Of a DNA stretch of 64,000 nt, positions 62,705-64,000 are shown one piece after another (position 1 is the stretch's first letter; every line of letters begins with the position of its first letter). The notes below the pieces were generated by a model. That model did not search any database. It saw only the letters and a list, made by a program, of their open reading frames with translations, and was not told the DNA's origin. Made by a program: the position numbers and the translations under genes. Origin of the DNA: Pseudomonas vanderleydeniana (GTDB lineage: Bacteria > Pseudomonadota > Gammaproteobacteria > Pseudomonadales > Pseudomonadaceae); the NCBI RefSeq assembly GCF_014268755.2, contig NZ_CP077093.1, positions 6,818,501 to 6,882,500 on the forward strand. Direction: 5' to 3'.

Positions 62705-64000
62705 TCAGCCCAGGAACAGGCGATAGGCCGGGTTGTCGCTTTCATCCCAGTAGGGATAGCCGATTTCCGCAAGAGCTGCGGGAACCAGGTGGCGCTCCTC
62801 GCTCGGCACCTGCAGGCCGGCGACCACGCGTCCGTCGGCCGCACCGTGGTTGCGGTAGTGGAACATCGAGATGTTCCAGCGCCCACCGAGCTTGTTGAGG
62901 AAGTTGAACAGTGCCCCCGGACGTTCCGGGAACTCGAAGCGCAACACCATTTCGTCGCTGACCCGGGCCGCATGGCCCCCGACCATATGGCGCAGGTGCA
63001 GCTTGGCCAGCTCGTTGTCGGTCATGTCCAGCACCGGGAAACCCTGGCTGGTCAGGCTCTCGATCAGCACGCTGCGCGGATCGTTGTCGGGATGGGTCTG
63101 CACGCCAACGAAAATGTGCGCTTCGCTGCCGGTGTGGTAGCGATAGTTGAACTCGGTGATCTGGCGCTTGCCGATCGCCTCGCAGAACGCCTTGAAGCTG
63201 CCCGGCTGCTCGGGAATGGTCACGGCGATGATCGCCTCGCGGCCTTCGCCCAGCTCGGCACGCTCGGCGACATGGCGCAGGCGATCGAAGTTGACGTTGG
63301 CACCGGAGTCGATGGCCACCAGGGTCTGCCCACTGATCTTGCGCTGCTCGACGTACTTCTTGATCCCGGCGGCGCCCAGCGCCCCGGCCGGCTCGGTGAT
63401 CGAGCGGGTATCGTCGTAGATGTCCTTGATCGCCGCACAGATCTCGTCGGTGCTGACGGTGATCACCTCGTCGACATGGTCCTTGCAGATATCGAAGGTG
63501 TGCTGGCCGATCTGGGCCACCGCGACGCCGTCGGCGAAGATGCCCACCGACGGCAGCACCACCCGCTCACCGGCGGCCATGGCCTGCTGCAGGCAGTTGG
63601 AGTCGTCCGGCTCGACGCCGATCACCTTGATCTCGGGACGCAGGTACTTCACATAGGCCGCGATCCCGGCGATCAGCCCGCCGCCGCCGACCGGTACGAA
63701 AATCGCGTCCAGTGGCGCCGGATGCTGGCGCAGGATCTCCATCGCCACGGTGCCCTGCCCGGCAATGGTGTGCGGATCGTCATAGGGGTGAATGTAAACG
63801 TAGCCCTTTTCCTCGACCAGCTTCAGCGAATAGGCCAGCGCTTCCGGGAAGGTATCTCCATGCAGCACCACCTTGCCGCCACGGGAGCGCACGCCCTCGA
63901 CCTTGATTTCCGGGGTGGTCTTGGGCATCACGATCGTCGCCTTGACCCCCAGCACCTTGGCCGCCAGGGCCAGGCCCTGGGCATGGTTGCCCGCCGAGGC
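62705..64000 (-). CDS. ilvA: Threonine ammonia-lyase, biosynthetic (5' end beyond the window)
   Basis: PLP enzyme that deaminates threonine to 2-oxobutanoate, the first committed step of isoleucine synthesis. The 431 residues seen run from ASAGNHAQGLALAA at the right edge to the stop. The catalytic core with FVPVGGGGLIAGIAAYVK is followed by two tandem ACT-like regulatory domains (from about FDRLRHVAERAELGEG: EAIIAVTIPEQPGSFKAFCE and EMVLRFEFPERPGALFNFLN) that mediate isoleucine/valine feedback. About 70 N-terminal residues, including the PLP lysine, are missing. Confidence 0.96.
   Translation of the reverse strand, partial: ASAGNHAQGLALAAKVLGVKATIVMPKTTPEIKVEGVRSRGGKVVLHGDTFPEALAYSLKLVEEKGYVYIHPYDDPHTIAGQGTVAMEILRQHPAPLDAIFVPVGGGGLIAGIAAYVKYLRPEIKVIGVEPDDSNCLQQAMAAGERVVLPSVGIFADGVAVAQIGQHTFDICKDHVDEVITVSTDEICAAIKDIYDDTRSITEPAGALGAAGIKKYVEQRKISGQTLVAIDSGANVNFDRLRHVAERAELGEGREAIIAVTIPEQPGSFKAFCEAIGKRQITEFNYRYHTGSEAHIFVGVQTHPDNDPRSVLIESLTSQGFPVLDMTDNELAKLHLRHMVGGHAARVSDEMVLRFEFPERPGALFNFLNKLGGRWNISMFHYRNHGAADGRVVAGLQVPSEERHLVPAALAEIGYPYWDESDNPAYRLFLG

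Overview
The window is a 64 kb stretch of GC-rich (roughly 60-65%) chromosome from a Pseudomonas, most likely of the fluorescens/putida side of the genus. The evidence is the protein content (PilT/PilU, LaoABCR-like, CadR/CadA, PtsP-RppH), Pseudomonas-type REP sequences, and a gene order that, as I remember the PAO1 map, largely follows the stretch from pilU (PA0396) back to ilvA (PA0331). Both ends cut a gene: pilU on the left and ilvA on the right. I see no tRNA, rRNA, prophage, transposase or CRISPR array.

Layout. 1-8.8 kb: pilTU on the minus strand, then a plus-strand run of yggS, proC, yggT, metX, metW, a DUF4426 gene, rdgB, hemW and a DUF3392 gene. 8.9-17 kb: trmB, thiG, thiS, a DUF423 gene, mtgA, a repeat-filled 780 bp spacer, then rpoH and ftsXEY. 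17-28 kb: two M16 peptidases, rsmD, an alpha/beta hydrolase, a sulfurtransferase, the laoR/laoC/laoB/laoA long-chain alcohol oxidation locus, coaD and a ferredoxin. 28-36.4 kb: a small exported protein, mutM, an HDOD protein and rlmI, then an accessory insert with a SagB-type peptide dehydrogenase and an MFS exporter, then ilvD. 36.5-43 kb: a phosphorylcholine phosphatase, a cystine transporter, folA and a DUF2868/DUF3482 pair. 42.7-49.6 kb: a 2-aminoethylphosphonate locus (PhnZ-type oxygenase, FAD oxidoreductase, three-gene ABC importer, LysR regulator). 49.6-52.6 kb: the divergent cadA/cadR metal-efflux pair. 52.8-64 kb: thyA, lgt, a TauE-type permease, an NRDE protein, ptsP, rppH, a HAD phosphatase, a DUF2269 / SDR-DoxX / DUF2269 membrane operon and ilvA.

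Most genes are conserved housekeeping genes in compact operons. The accessory content is the SagB locus, the phosphonate locus and the cad locus, plus a dense set of palindromic repeats at operon ends. The most novel-looking item is 31.7-34.3 kb. There a 22-codon open frame with a strong ribosome-binding site lies behind a promoter preceded by direct repeats about 21 bp apart. It is followed by a perfect 14-bp stem-loop, a SagB-type dehydrogenase and an overlapping MFS exporter. This looks like a minimal peptide-modification (RiPP-like) operon with no YcaO partner. The other notable item is the mtgA-rpoH spacer, which carries a ~322 bp tandem duplication and a 19-bp-period repeat array.
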